64,000 nucleotides of DNA from Halomonas sp. CUBES01 (lineage in GTDB: Bacteria; Pseudomonadota; Gammaproteobacteria; Pseudomonadales; Halomonadaceae), in NCBI RefSeq assembly GCF_020991005.1, contig NZ_JAJLLW010000005.1, forward strand, positions 1-64,000, in the 5' to 3' direction. Positions within the stretch are counted from its first letter, which is position 1; the number at the start of each line of letters is the position of its first letter. The notes under the pieces are model-generated. The model searched no databases and was not told the origin of the DNA. It saw only the letters and a list, made by a program, of their open reading frames with translations. Of the stretch, positions 1 through 9,218 are shown in pieces. A program made the translations under genes and the position numbers.

Positions 1-1
1 A

Positions 2-61
2 ATTGAGGTGATGAGCGAGGAGCTGGCGAAGTACCATGAGGTTCCGTCATCGACACATTGA
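2..61 (+). CDS. possible C-terminal tail of a gene cut by the left window edge
   Basis: An open frame enters from the left edge and stops with TGA at 59-61, giving 19 codons that end PSSTH. Its Glu/Lys-rich composition would fit a helical C-terminus, but the piece is too short to assign. It may be only a chance open frame. Confidence 0.2.
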   Translation: MEVMSEELAKYHEVPSSTH

Positions 62-137
62 CGGTGTTGCACTCAGAGCCTGCATCCGCCCTATAAGTCC
101 AAGATATCTCAGGTAACTAAAGCTTAGAGATACGCAT

Positions 138-563
138 ATGGAAGCCATTATTCGTCGAACTGATGACAAAGAGTTCGCGGAAAGAATAATTCGTCAAAAC
201 ATGTCTGCCTACTATAGGCAGTTGGATATGCACTGGGATACCGACCTGTTTGATAAGCAGTGGGGGGATTTAGACAGCTACGAGCTGGTCATCAACGCTG
301 CGCGAGTGGGGCTGCTATGCATAAATCACGATGCAAACGCCTACTATATTCGAGAACTGCAGATTGACCCAGAGTGGCAGCGTCAAGGCTTGGGTACAAC
401 GGCAATCCGTTACACAATGGACATTGCCCAACAAGCGGGCATTCGCTTAATTCGGCTTCGTGTATTTTCTATAAATCCGGCAACTGCTTTATACGAGCGT
501 ATGGGGTTTCGCATTTGTAAAACAGAAGATAATACTCACTATATGGAGCGGTGTATTCTTTAA
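138..563 (+). CDS. GNAT family N-acetyltransferase
   Basis: A 141-aa cytosolic protein with the GNAT fold, likely moving an acetyl group from acetyl-CoA to an unknown amine. The acetyl-CoA-binding motif A is visible around residues 73-85 (LQIDPEWQRQGLGTTAIR, fitting Q/RxxGxG/A). Near the C-terminus NPATALYERMGF is the usual GNAT motif B. The length is normal for a single-domain member. The ATG at 138 has only a weak purine-rich stretch upstream. The base composition is less GC-rich than the following genes, which could mean recent acquisition. The substrate cannot be deduced. Confidence 0.85.
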   Translation: MEAIIRRTDDKEFAERIIRQNMSAYYRQLDMHWDTDLFDKQWGDLDSYELVINAARVGLLCINHDANAYYIRELQIDPEWQRQGLGTTAIRYTMDIAQQAGIRLIRLRVFSINPATALYERMGFRICKTEDNTHYMERCIL

Positions 564-645
564 CAATAATGAAAGTTAGGTTTGGTTGAAGGCTTCTTTT
601 GAACGCCTCTATGCGGCGCACTGCCTTGATTTTCATCCCCCCTTG

Positions 646-1602
646 TTAGTCTGGTTTATTTGGATACTGCTTGGCTTTTCCAATATTCAGCAGGGCAATG
701 CCGGCACCAATTAATAGGGTGCCTAGTAATAAGCCCTCAGGGGCGGTTTCTCCCTGCAACAATATGGCAACCGGAACACCCACCACGGCGCCAACTGAAC
801 CCAATAGGCTCAGAAACACCGGGCCGCCACTTTTTTGCAGCAGGAAGAGCAGTAAGAACTGGCCTGCGAAGACCATGGCTTGAACGGCGATCAGCATGAT
901 CGGCAGGGAACGGTCTGTCGGAACTTTTAGTGAGAAGCCTGGCAGAAAACCCACACTGAGAAGAATGACGGCTGCGGCGATGAGCATCCCCGGTGCTAAC
1001 GCATCGCTGGATACACCTTCTGGCCAGCGCAAGGTTCTGTAAAGGTTGCCGATGGCCAGCAGTACCGGGCCGATTAAAGCGAGGAGAATCCAGAGATAAT
1101 CAGCATCCGGCGCGGAAAGTTTATGGAAGGCCAGAGTGACGGCCCCCGCCAGGGCTGAGATCACCCCCGTCGCACGCAGCACCTGGAACCGCTCCATGTT
1201 TAACGCTAATGCGCCGATGTAGGTGAGTAGCGGTGGCAGGGTGATAATCAATGCCACGAACCCAGCACCCACATGGGGGATGGCAGTGAAGAAGACTAGG
1301 TTGGCACCCGCTACGCCCAGCAGCCCGGAAATAGCGTAATACTCAATGGTGCGACGGTTAACCGGCGGTAGATTACGGCGGAAGGCGGCCAGAACCAACA
1401 AAATGAGCGCCGCCCCTGAAATCGACCAGAACAGAAACGCAAGCGCTGGTAGCTGAATGTCACCGGCAAGTTTCGCCAAATTAGTTGACAGACCCAGCAA
1501 GGCGCCACCGGCTAGCAGATATACCAGTGGGGCAAGCCAAGCGCTTTTGGGTGGGTGTGTGGTGCGGGCAGTGCTTGATAACGTCATTGGCGAAGTTCTC
1601 AT
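646..1602 (-). CDS. DMT superfamily transporter (EamA family)
   Basis: A 318-aa inner-membrane protein with about ten hydrophobic segments arranged as two EamA repeats, as in drug/metabolite exporters. The first repeat begins near residue 25 (PLVYLLAGGALLGLS) and the second near 165 (WILLALIGPVLLAIGNLYR). A second in-frame ATG at 1587 has a GAGA stretch upstream and could be the true start. It is divergent from the MarR regulator at 1686, and the 83-bp gap holds two MarR-type palindromes. The exporter is therefore probably repressed by that regulator. The substrate is unknown. Confidence 0.85.
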   Translation of the reverse strand: MRTSPMTLSSTARTTHPPKSAWLAPLVYLLAGGALLGLSTNLAKLAGDIQLPALAFLFWSISGAALILLVLAAFRRNLPPVNRRTIEYYAISGLLGVAGANLVFFTAIPHVGAGFVALIITLPPLLTYIGALALNMERFQVLRATGVISALAGAVTLAFHKLSAPDADYLWILLALIGPVLLAIGNLYRTLRWPEGVSSDALAPGMLIAAAVILLSVGFLPGFSLKVPTDRSLPIMLIAVQAMVFAGQFLLLFLLQKSGGPVFLSLLGSVGAVVGVPVAILLQGETAPEGLLLGTLLIGAGIALLNIGKAKQYPNKPD

Positions 1603-1623
1603 TGGTAACGACTTGGAAAGTAT

Positions 1624-1664
1624 CTTGATATCAAGTTATGTGCGATCAATCTTGACGTCAAGAT
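1624..1664. promoter_or_regulatory. twin palindromic operators between exporter and MarR gene
   Basis: Two related perfect palindromes are present: CTTGATATCAAG at 1624-1635 and ATCTTGACGTCAAGAT at 1649-1664. Their centres are 27 bp apart, roughly two and a half helical turns. Dimeric MarR regulators bind palindromes of this size, so these are the likely sites for the adjacent MarR protein to control both itself and the divergent EamA exporter. Binding is inferred. Confidence 0.7.
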
Positions 1665-1685
1665 AATTAGGCGCAAAATAAGCTT

Positions 1686-2171
1686 ATGGATCATGTAGAC
1701 AACATTCTTAAACAGTGGCAGCGGGAGAGGCCCGACCTTGACGTTGCACCGATGGGTACCATTGGGCGGCTCAAACGGCTGAACCACAGCTTAATGCGCG
1801 CAATGGAGAAGACCTGGGCGGAATACGGCCTGACGGACGCCAGCTTTGACGTTCTGGCGACTCTTCGCCGAGAGGGGGCGCCCTACGCGCTATCGCCAGG
1901 GGACTTGATGGCATCCACTATGGTGACCTCAGGCACCATGACTCACCGCATTAACCAACTGGAAAAGGCGGGGTTGATCGAGCGTGTCAAAAACCCTGAC
2001 GATGGTCGTGGTTTTCTCATCTCTCTTTCCCAGCGTGGTTTCGAGTTAATCGACGAAGCAGTGGCCGCCCACGTGGAAACCCAGGCGCAGTTAGTGAGTG
2101 GGCTGACTGACGAGCAGCGGGAGCAACTCGATGATCTGCTCAAGCAGTTCCTGGCGGTGTTTGAGTCATAG
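1686..2171 (+). CDS. MarR family transcriptional regulator
   Basis: A 161-aa winged-helix regulator. The recognition helix and wing are recognisable around residues 75-115, with SGTMTHRINQLEKAGLIERV followed by the wing NPDDGRGFLISLS. This is the classic MarR DxRxxxxxLT-type signature, here ending in SLS. A leading 25-residue segment is longer than in minimal MarR proteins. It is divergent from an EamA exporter, with palindromic operators between them, suggesting a ligand-responsive repressor. The ligand is unknown. Confidence 0.92.
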   Translation: MDHVDNILKQWQRERPDLDVAPMGTIGRLKRLNHSLMRAMEKTWAEYGLTDASFDVLATLRREGAPYALSPGDLMASTMVTSGTMTHRINQLEKAGLIERVKNPDDGRGFLISLSQRGFELIDEAVAAHVETQAQLVSGLTDEQREQLDDLLKQFLAVFES

Positions 2172-2277
2172 GGCGGCGTTTTACGTCAAACACACCTGCT
2201 GCGATGGTGGCTAGGTTGACCTCGTGTAGACTCTTAGCTGTCCATAAAACCAATCAGCAAAAGGCCCGGCCAGCGGC

Positions 2278-2955
2278 ATGACCACCTCGAACCCTCCTTT
2301 TTCCGATGCTGAGCGGCGTGGACTTTACCGCGCCATCTTTGAGCGGCGTGATGTGCGCTCGCAATTTTTGCCTGACCGGATTCCTCCTGAAGTGCTGACC
2401 CGCCTGTTGGAAGCCGCGCATCATGCGCCTTCCGTGGGCTTTATGCAGCCTTGGGATTTCATCGTGATTGAAAGTCGCGACGTCAGGGAATCGGTGCTGG
2501 CGATGTTCGAGCAGGAGAACCAGAAGGCCGCTGAGCGCTTTGAAGGCGAACGCGAGGCGCATTATCGCACTCTCAAGCTGCAGGGAATCATGGAAAGCCC
2601 GCTCAATCTCTGTATTACCTGCGATCGAAGCCGGGGCGGCCCTCATGTGCTGGGGCGTAATAGCATTGTAGAAACCGATTTGTTTAGCACTTGTCTGGCC
2701 GTGCAGAACCTGTGGCTGGCGGCGCGGGCGGAAGGTATTGGCGTTGGCTGGGTGAGTATTCTCGACCAGGCGCAGCTGAGTACGACGTTGAACCTGCCTG
2801 AGCACGTTTATCCGCTGGCGTATCTCTGTCTTGGCTACGTGAGCGAGTTCTTAGACCAGCCGGAGCTTGAAGCCAAGGGCTGGCGTTCCCGCCTGCCATT
2901 AAACGACTTGGTGCACGGCGACAAGTGGGGGCAGCCGCGAGGCAGCGGTGGGTAA
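2278..2955 (+). CDS. bluB: 5,6-dimethylbenzimidazole synthase BluB
   Basis: A 225-aa nitroreductase-fold flavoenzyme that, in its family, breaks down reduced FMN with oxygen to make 5,6-dimethylbenzimidazole, the lower ligand of vitamin B12. Typical features are the N-terminal FERRDVRSQF phosphate-binding segment, HHAPSVGFMQPWDF near residue 50, and the C-terminal YLCLGYVSEF. The length matches BluB. The ATG at 2278 follows only a weak ribosome site. No cobalamin gene is adjacent, and the 106-bp upstream gap is too short for a standard B12 riboswitch, so the gene stands alone here. Confidence 0.88.
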   Translation: MTTSNPPFSDAERRGLYRAIFERRDVRSQFLPDRIPPEVLTRLLEAAHHAPSVGFMQPWDFIVIESRDVRESVLAMFEQENQKAAERFEGEREAHYRTLKLQGIMESPLNLCITCDRSRGGPHVLGRNSIVETDLFSTCLAVQNLWLAARAEGIGVGWVSILDQAQLSTTLNLPEHVYPLAYLCLGYVSEFLDQPELEAKGWRSRLPLNDLVHGDKWGQPRGSGG

Positions 2956-2994
2956 CCAGCATTTCATTTGCAAGGACAGCCCGCTCGTCGAGCC

Positions 2995-4488
2995 TTAGCC
3001 ACTTTTTCTTTGCCTGCGGCGCTGGCTCTTGTCGCGGTACATGCGCTCATCCGCTAGCGCCAGCACCTGCTGGGCAGGGGCTTCGCTTGAGCTGGCGCAC
3101 CCCAGGCTGACATGCAGCGCGAGGGCTTCACGGTCGCCGTCGGCAGTGGTGATGAGGCATGGCCGATCGGGCAGGTGTTGCCTGATCAGGACGGCCAGAC
3201 GCGTGGCGGCCGAGAGGTCGGCAGACGGAAACAGAATGACGAATTCGTCGCCGCCATAGCGCGCCAGGATGTCACTGTCGCGGCAGTGCCGCTGCAGACT
3301 TTCGGCCACGGTGGTGATCAACTGATCGCCCGCCATGTGCCCATAGCGGTCATTGACGTCCTTGAGCCCGTCGACGTCGATCATCAGTACGGCAAAATCC
3401 AGGTTCGGCGTCTGCACCTTGCCCTGAATGCTTGCCTGCAGCGATGCTTCCAGAAACCCCCGGTTGTAAAGACCGGTGAGGCCATCGCGTTCCGCGGTCT
3501 TCTTTAACTCCAGGTGCAGCAGCTTGTTTTCGGTCGCTGCGGCCAGCTGGTCGGCAAACAGAGTGAGTATCGGCTCCAGCGTGGTGTTCGGCTTGGGCGC
3601 CTTCACAATCAGCCAGCCGTCGTACAGGCTGAGACCGCCCCCCAGGGATGTGGCATAGAGTATCTCACCGTCGCTTGTCGGGTGCGTCTTGAACGTGAGG
3701 GGTGTTTGTGCTGAGACGTTGTCGATCAGTTCCGTCAACCGGGGCTGATCTTTTGAGCCAATGCCGGCGGCGGCCGCATAGCTTGTTATATCGGGACGCT
3801 GTCGTTCTTTCAGGTACACGGCAAAGCCGTAGTCCGGAAAGTGGCTGTGCAGGTGGTTCAGGGCGTTCTCCAGCAGGACGTGAATGTTGCCGGCGCTGTT
3901 GGCAACCTTCCCCAGGTCGAGCAGGGCATGAAAAACCCGATTCTGAAACCTTATCTCGCCGATGTTACGACCGATCTTGCGATTCTGGCTGTAGGTGACG
4001 CGAGCGATGGTCAGGAAATAGACGATGGCGCCAGCCCATTGATAGAGGTCAAGCGGATAGCTGATGTAGGGCCGAAAATCGCTTCCGGTGAGGACGCTTC
4101 CCCCAGCGGCGGCAACAATGAACAAGGCCGTTGAGACAAGCATCTGTCGCGACCCGCCAACCACGAGGTTGTTCATCAAACAGGCAAGGCCAATGGTGAC
4201 GGTGGCCAGAACGTAAAAGTCCAGCACGCTACACCAAACGCCAAACAGCACGCTGTCGCAGAGCAAGTTCGTGAATTCGGCACGCTTGGAGTTGCGGGCG
4301 TTGGCCGCATGCAGATATGCCACGCCCGGCCAGGCCAGCAACAACAGACCCGGCAGCACAAGCGCCCAGCCGAGCCCTTCTGCCACGGCGATCCAGACGG
4401 TAAGTCCGAAGGTATGACAGAAGGCAAACACGCGCGGAGCAAGCGTCGCTAAGGCAAGTCGGTGGGGAAGTCTCACTGAAGGCGGCAT
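2995..4488 (-). CDS. membrane-bound diguanylate cyclase (MASE2-like sensor + GGDEF)
   Basis: A 497-aa protein predicted to make cyclic di-GMP. The first ~170 residues hold several membrane segments resembling MASE2, such as VLPGLLLLAWPGVAYL and MLVSTALFIVAAAGGSVL. A GAF-like linker covers about 180-310, and the GGDEF domain fills the C-terminal third. The active-site motif YGGDEF (near residue 413) is intact, and RDSD five residues upstream is a canonical RxxD inhibitory I-site. The cyclase should therefore be active and product-inhibited. The GAF assignment is weaker than the GGDEF call. Confidence 0.9.
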   Translation of the reverse strand: MPPSVRLPHRLALATLAPRVFAFCHTFGLTVWIAVAEGLGWALVLPGLLLLAWPGVAYLHAANARNSKRAEFTNLLCDSVLFGVWCSVLDFYVLATVTIGLACLMNNLVVGGSRQMLVSTALFIVAAAGGSVLTGSDFRPYISYPLDLYQWAGAIVYFLTIARVTYSQNRKIGRNIGEIRFQNRVFHALLDLGKVANSAGNIHVLLENALNHLHSHFPDYGFAVYLKERQRPDITSYAAAAGIGSKDQPRLTELIDNVSAQTPLTFKTHPTSDGEILYATSLGGGLSLYDGWLIVKAPKPNTTLEPILTLFADQLAAATENKLLHLELKKTAERDGLTGLYNRGFLEASLQASIQGKVQTPNLDFAVLMIDVDGLKDVNDRYGHMAGDQLITTVAESLQRHCRDSDILARYGGDEFVILFPSADLSAATRLAVLIRQHLPDRPCLITTADGDREALALHVSLGCASSSEAPAQQVLALADERMYRDKSQRRRQRKSG

Positions 4489-4779
4489 ATGAGGTGGCGA
4501 GTGCGCTCAGGGGGATCAGACCATTACACTAGCAGCTTAGACGACGTAACGTCTCTATATCGTTGACGGCCTGGCGCGTCTGATTCGAGTTTTTGTCCGT
4601 ATGCCTTAAAAAGACACCCCGATGCCTCTACCCACTGAAATCGACTGACCCTAAGTTGGCTTTTGAGCATCGTCAGCCGTCTGCGTCGCATAGGCTCAGG
4701 ATGAACGACTGACTTAATCTGTTAACGTTTCTAGCCTATGCTGTTAATAGCGTTTTTATGCACCCACAAAGGCATTGCG

Positions 4780-6102
4780 ATGAGTCACGCACTAACGGGT
4801 CACAACCGCCCTCAGCAAGTGATTGAGGCTATTCAGCACACCAACGCGCCCCTGGCGGCGCCGACTCGCCAGGCCAAGTACGCCAAGATGGCCGCGTCTC
4901 CTTACCGCTTTTTCCGGGGTACCAATCATCTCTACTGGGACGATGTCTGGCACGACTGGCGTTTTGCGCTGTTCGGCGGCTGGCCGGATACCCAGACCTG
5001 GTTGCAGGGCGACGCTCATGTCTACAACTTCGGCGCCTACGGTCATCACGATGACCAGGTACGCTACGGGATGGACGACTTTGACGACGCGCTGATCGGT
5101 GACTACCAGTACGATGTGTGGCGACTGGCGGTGAGCCTGGTGCTCGATGGCCGCGAAAATGCCGAGCTCAGCCCCAAAGCGATCGATAAAGCGCTGAAAA
5201 AATTACTTGAAGGCTACTATCACACCCTGGCGGCGTATACCGACGATATCCCCATCGAGGCGGTAACGCTGGAGAGCGCCAAAGGCCCGCTAAAGCCGTT
5301 CATGAGCAAGGTGGCGGATAAACAAAGCCGCGCCCGCATGCTGGAAAAATGGACCACGCTGGATGAACAGCAAGGCCGTCAGTTTGCCGAGCGCCCGGGA
5401 AAACTGGCTAATCTGCCGGCGGATGTCGCCAGTCAGCTGCGTCGCCTGATCGAGCAGGAGTATCAGCAGACCCTCCAAGCGCCGACCAAGGAAAACGACG
5501 CCCATCACTTTAGCGTCAAGGATACCGCGCGGCGTCTGGATGCGGGCACCGGCTCGCTGGGCGTGGAGCGGTATTACGTATTGATTGAAGGCGGTGTCGA
5601 GCATGAGCATGACGACATCATTCTCGACGTGAAAGAGCAGGTGGCGCCAGAGGCGTTCCGTTTGATGACGAAGCCGCAGCAGCAGGCGTGGCGAAAGCTG
5701 TTTCCCAACGAAGGCATTCGCCACGCGGCGGCGTTTCACGCCATTGCAGAACACCCGGACGCCTACCTTGGCTGGCTCTCCATGAACGGCAAGATATTCT
5801 CGGTACGAGAACGCTCGCCGTTCAAGAAAGACGTTCCCACCCATAAGCTTTCCGGCGCCAAGTCGTATCGCAAACTGGCCCGACAATGGGGGCAGATTCT
5901 CGCCCGCGAGCACCTGCGCGGGGCGCAGGCATTGAACAAGGGCGACCACAGGCCATTTGCGCTGGCGGTCTGCCGGCGTCTGGAAGGGCGTGAAGCGCAG
6001 TTTGTCGACGTGGTGTCGACCCTGGCAGTGGCCTATGCCGACTGCGTCGAGCAGGATTACGGCGTGTTCATCGACCACTTTCTGGCGACCGATTCCCCGT
6101 AG
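4780..6102 (+). CDS. DUF2252 domain-containing protein
   Basis: A 440-aa protein of the DUF2252 family, which has kinase-like motifs but no established reaction. LQGDAHVYNFG (near residue 77) and the following DDFDDA resemble the catalytic HGDxxxxN and metal-binding motifs of aminoglycoside-phosphotransferase-like kinases. No signal peptide or membrane segment is seen. The ATG at 4780 is preferred over an upstream ATG at 4738 because ACAAAGG lies 7 nt before it and the family begins near here. It lies between two diguanylate cyclase genes, but a functional link is not shown. Confidence 0.85.
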   Translation: MSHALTGHNRPQQVIEAIQHTNAPLAAPTRQAKYAKMAASPYRFFRGTNHLYWDDVWHDWRFALFGGWPDTQTWLQGDAHVYNFGAYGHHDDQVRYGMDDFDDALIGDYQYDVWRLAVSLVLDGRENAELSPKAIDKALKKLLEGYYHTLAAYTDDIPIEAVTLESAKGPLKPFMSKVADKQSRARMLEKWTTLDEQQGRQFAERPGKLANLPADVASQLRRLIEQEYQQTLQAPTKENDAHHFSVKDTARRLDAGTGSLGVERYYVLIEGGVEHEHDDIILDVKEQVAPEAFRLMTKPQQQAWRKLFPNEGIRHAAAFHAIAEHPDAYLGWLSMNGKIFSVRERSPFKKDVPTHKLSGAKSYRKLARQWGQILAREHLRGAQALNKGDHRPFALAVCRRLEGREAQFVDVVSTLAVAYADCVEQDYGVFIDHFLATDSP

Positions 6103-6113
6103 CCTGTCGGTGG

Positions 6114-7928
6114 CTATTGGGGCTGTCGTCGTCCAAGCATGACGCCATGCGCCTCGAGCGAGGCGGACCACTCCACGCAGCGGTTACGGCCGCTGCGCTT
6201 GGCGTGATAAAGCGCCTCGTCAGCATGCCGTAGCAGCATGCGCGGGTCTTCGGTATGGTCGGGATAGGTGGCGATACCGCATGAAAACGTGATGCGCTTG
6301 AGCGAAGCGGCCTGGTGAGACCAGTCGGTCTGGGCCACCGCATTCAGCAGGGTGTTGGCACTGGCTTCGGCCGCTCTCGCGGAAGTGTCGGGGAGCAGGG
6401 CGACAAACTCTTCGCCTCCGATGCGGCATACTATCCCCGATTCCATGAAGTGCTGGCGCATCAAGGCGGCGATCTCGACCAGCACCTCATCCCCGGCGTC
6501 GTGGCCGAAGTGGTCGTTGATGTCCTTGAAATGATCCAGATCCAGCATCAACAGCGACAGCTGGCTGCCGTGCTGTTGTGCCCGGCGAGACTCGTGATCG
6601 AAGACCGTGTTGAAATGGCGGCGATTATGCAGCCCGGTGAGCGGGTCTTCAAACGACAGGCCTTCGAGTTCGCGGACAAGCTGGTCGAGCTCAGCGGTAC
6701 GCGAGGCCACCTGCTGTTCGAGGGTTTCATTCGCCACGGCCAGTTGCTGCTGGGTGCGGCGATAGTGCCACAGAAATATCGCCGCAATCGCCAGGGAAAA
6801 GGCCAGACTGCCGTAGCTCAACGGCACCGAGCGCCAGGCCACAAAACCATGAGCGACGATCATGTCGGCGAGTAGCAGCGGGGCAAAAAAGGTGAAACTC
6901 AGCACCAGCAGGCGCTGCTCAAGGTTGAGCCGCCGGAAGCGAAACAGGGCGAGCAGCAACATGATCGGCATGGTCACGGCCAGCAGGACATCGAAGATGG
7001 GGAAGGTGATCGAAAGACTGATAACCCCGAGTTGCACCAGTCCAATGGCAAGCGCCAGATACGCCAGGTGTAGCGCCCACAGCCGGGTAATCCAACGTTT
7101 TGCCGTGCCTTCCAGCCAATGGCTGAGCAACATCCCCAGCGCGATGGGTAGGGTGTAGTAACTGCCCGCTCTGAGCGTGTCCCAGGCCAGGGCACCATCG
7201 GCGATCAACTGGCGGGCAGGCGCCTCGGCCAGCAGCATCAGCCCAGAGGCAAAGGCGAAGAGTGCGATGGCCATGAACCCCCGCCGCTCCGGCCCGATAA
7301 GGGCGAAAATCGTCGCTAGAATGGCGAGCACCAAGACCAGCGCGCTAACACCCAAGTCCTGGGCGGAGTCATGGATGACCTGCTTGAGCACATCAATGCG
7401 CTCCATCACCTGCACTTCACCCCACAGGCCAATGCTTGTGTAGTAGGAGTAAATACGGAAGGTAAGCGTCTGGCCGGCCGCGTCGTCAGGCAGGTCAATC
7501 ATGTGCCAGGGCCAGCCCGCGAAGTCGCCGCGCCCCTGGTCGTCAAGTTCGCCGTACTGGTAAATCAGTTCGTCGCCGAGGTAGGCCTGGCCAATCAAGT
7601 TGATGCTGGTGATATACAGAACGGGGTCGTTCCACTTGCCGTCAGGCAAGATGGTACGTAGCCATAGGTGCTGGTGCCCCTCACGTCCTGGCGGGTTGGA
7701 CGGCGATATCGCTGACTGCCAGTCACTGGCGTCACTGCCCAGCCACTGGGGGGCGCCGTTGGCATCGAGGGGGGAGTCTCCCCAGCGGTATTCCCAGCTA
7801 TCCAGCGGCTGAGGGGACGCCTCCGCGTGCACAACACCCGGCATCGCCATCAGTAGCGCGAAGGCGATGAGCACAAGCGTGCGAAAGCGTATGGCGAACC
7901 CACGGGGCAACATGGTGAGCGTCCTCAT
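6114..7928 (-). CDS. 7TM (7TMR-DISM type) diguanylate cyclase
   Basis: A 604-aa inner-membrane signalling protein. A signal peptide (about residues 1-36, ending VVHAEA) precedes a periplasmic jelly-roll-like domain to about 180, fitting 7TMR-DISMED2. Seven membrane helices follow to about 380, then a short coiled coil, then GGDEF. The active-site motif is GGEEF near residue 500, an active variant. The I-site position reads MESG rather than RxxD, so allosteric product inhibition is probably absent, unlike the cyclase at 2995-4488. The gene converges on the DUF2252 gene with an 11-bp gap. Confidence 0.9.
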   Translation of the reverse strand: MRTLTMLPRGFAIRFRTLVLIAFALLMAMPGVVHAEASPQPLDSWEYRWGDSPLDANGAPQWLGSDASDWQSAISPSNPPGREGHQHLWLRTILPDGKWNDPVLYITSINLIGQAYLGDELIYQYGELDDQGRGDFAGWPWHMIDLPDDAAGQTLTFRIYSYYTSIGLWGEVQVMERIDVLKQVIHDSAQDLGVSALVLVLAILATIFALIGPERRGFMAIALFAFASGLMLLAEAPARQLIADGALAWDTLRAGSYYTLPIALGMLLSHWLEGTAKRWITRLWALHLAYLALAIGLVQLGVISLSITFPIFDVLLAVTMPIMLLLALFRFRRLNLEQRLLVLSFTFFAPLLLADMIVAHGFVAWRSVPLSYGSLAFSLAIAAIFLWHYRRTQQQLAVANETLEQQVASRTAELDQLVRELEGLSFEDPLTGLHNRRHFNTVFDHESRRAQQHGSQLSLLMLDLDHFKDINDHFGHDAGDEVLVEIAALMRQHFMESGIVCRIGGEEFVALLPDTSARAAEASANTLLNAVAQTDWSHQAASLKRITFSCGIATYPDHTEDPRMLLRHADEALYHAKRSGRNRCVEWSASLEAHGVMLGRRQPQ

Positions 7929-8097
7929 CTGCTGGTAGCGGGCATTCTACTCATCAATGCGGCCACTGGGATTATCGACGGCATGAAAGCGGTGTGAGGC
8001 CCATGTACTTGAGCCTTTATCAGTTTAACCAAAAACCTCGTCCAGGTGGCGATGTTTACTTCAACGTTGGCCGGTCTTTTTTATCGTCCACCCGGAT

Positions 8098-8127
8098 ACA
8101 AAATAGCCGGGCCACCAGGGGCCCGGC
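8098..8127 (-). terminator. intrinsic terminator of the nfeD-qmcA operon
   Basis: GCCGGGCC at 8106-8113 pairs with GGCCCGGC at 8120-8127 (8-bp stem, 6-nt loop). On the minus strand it is followed by CTATTTTGTAT, a U-rich tail. It lies 33 bp past the stop codon of the SPFH gene. Confidence 0.8.
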
Positions 8128-8160
8128 GTGAACGTCGATGGAGGCTGGATAATCCATCCA

Positions 8161-9216
8161 TTAGTTGCCGCTGGCGGCACCCCCGACCATCCCGCTCTGG
8201 AGGCCGCTTTCGCGACTGCCGTTACGGTTTTTAAGGTGGCTGGTCACAGTGTCTTCCGGTGAGCCGGCCATTTCGCGGAACATGCCCATGGAACCCAGCA
8301 GGGCCGACGACTCGTAGGGCACGAAAACCCGTTCGCCGTCCTTGGCCATGTTGGGCAGGCCCTTGATATAGCTCTGGCCCAGCAGGTAGCCCACGACGGT
8401 ACGCTTGTTCTCTTCGCTGTCGCCAATGGCGCTTAGCACCAGCTTGATCGACTCCTGCTCGCCCTGGGCGCGCAGAATGGCGGACTCTTTGTCGCCCTCG
8501 GCGTTAAGAATGGACGATTCCCGCTGGCCCTGGGCCATGGCGATAGCGGCGGATTTTTCGCCTTCCGCTTCGGTGACGGTGGCGCGGCGCTTACGCTCGG
8601 CGGCCATCTGCAGACGCATGGCGGACTCGACCTCATCCGGCATGGCGATATCCTGCACCTCGACGCGGGAGATTTTGATGCCCCACTTGGAGGCCGGTTC
8701 TTCCATGGCAGCCTGGATTTCGTTGTTCACTTCCGCGCGGGATTCAAACAGCTTGTCCAGCTCCATCTTGCCAACTACCGAACGCAGCGTGGTCTTGGCC
8801 AGCACTTCCACTGCCTGGCTCATGTTCTCGACTTCGTAGACCGCCCGCTTGGGGTCGATGATCTGATAGTAGAGCGCGCCATTGATGCGCACGGTGACAT
8901 TATCGGTGGTCACCACCGGCTGACCCGGGAAATCCATCACCGTCTCGCGGCGGTCGATACGGGTCTCGTCGGTGGTAAGCGCCGTGTAGTCATCGCCTAT
9001 CTTGCGATAGCGAAGCATCGTGATGGCACGCGGTTGCTCAATGAACGGCACGATGATGTTGATGCCGCTTTCCAGTACGCGATGAAACGAACCGAGTCGC
9101 TCGATGACCATCACCTCTGATTGGCGAACGATCACCAGGCCTTTCGAAATGATCAGTATGCCGATGACGACAATGATCAGGCTTATCAACAAGCCGGGGC
9201 TAATGGGTAAATCCAT
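8161..9216 (-). CDS. qmcA: SPFH/band 7 membrane protein (QmcA/stomatin-like)
   Basis: A 351-aa protein anchored by one N-terminal membrane helix (LISLIIVVIGILIISKGLVI), followed by a band-7 domain and a long Ala/Glu-rich helical region from about 190 to 280. Family members form large rings on the inner membrane and organise proteases or membrane microdomains. RLGSFHRVLESGINIIVPF is the usual band-7 opening. The NfeD gene ends 2 bp upstream of its start, the classic stomatin-NfeD operon. The C-terminal Gly/Ser tail is unremarkable. Confidence 0.92.
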   Translation of the reverse strand: MDLPISPGLLISLIIVVIGILIISKGLVIVRQSEVMVIERLGSFHRVLESGINIIVPFIEQPRAITMLRYRKIGDDYTALTTDETRIDRRETVMDFPGQPVVTTDNVTVRINGALYYQIIDPKRAVYEVENMSQAVEVLAKTTLRSVVGKMELDKLFESRAEVNNEIQAAMEEPASKWGIKISRVEVQDIAMPDEVESAMRLQMAAERKRRATVTEAEGEKSAAIAMAQGQRESSILNAEGDKESAILRAQGEQESIKLVLSAIGDSEENKRTVVGYLLGQSYIKGLPNMAKDGERVFVPYESSALLGSMGMFREMAGSPEDTVTSHLKNRNGSRESGLQSGMVGGAASGN

Positions 9217-9218
9217 TT

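Noticed and set aside
2172..2277. Cobalamin riboswitch before bluB
   Set aside because: Only 106 bp are available and no B12-box was seen; such elements need about 200 nt.
4489..4779. Possible small gene before DUF2252
   Set aside because: No frame with ribosome site and no clear repeat or motif in this 291-bp stretch.
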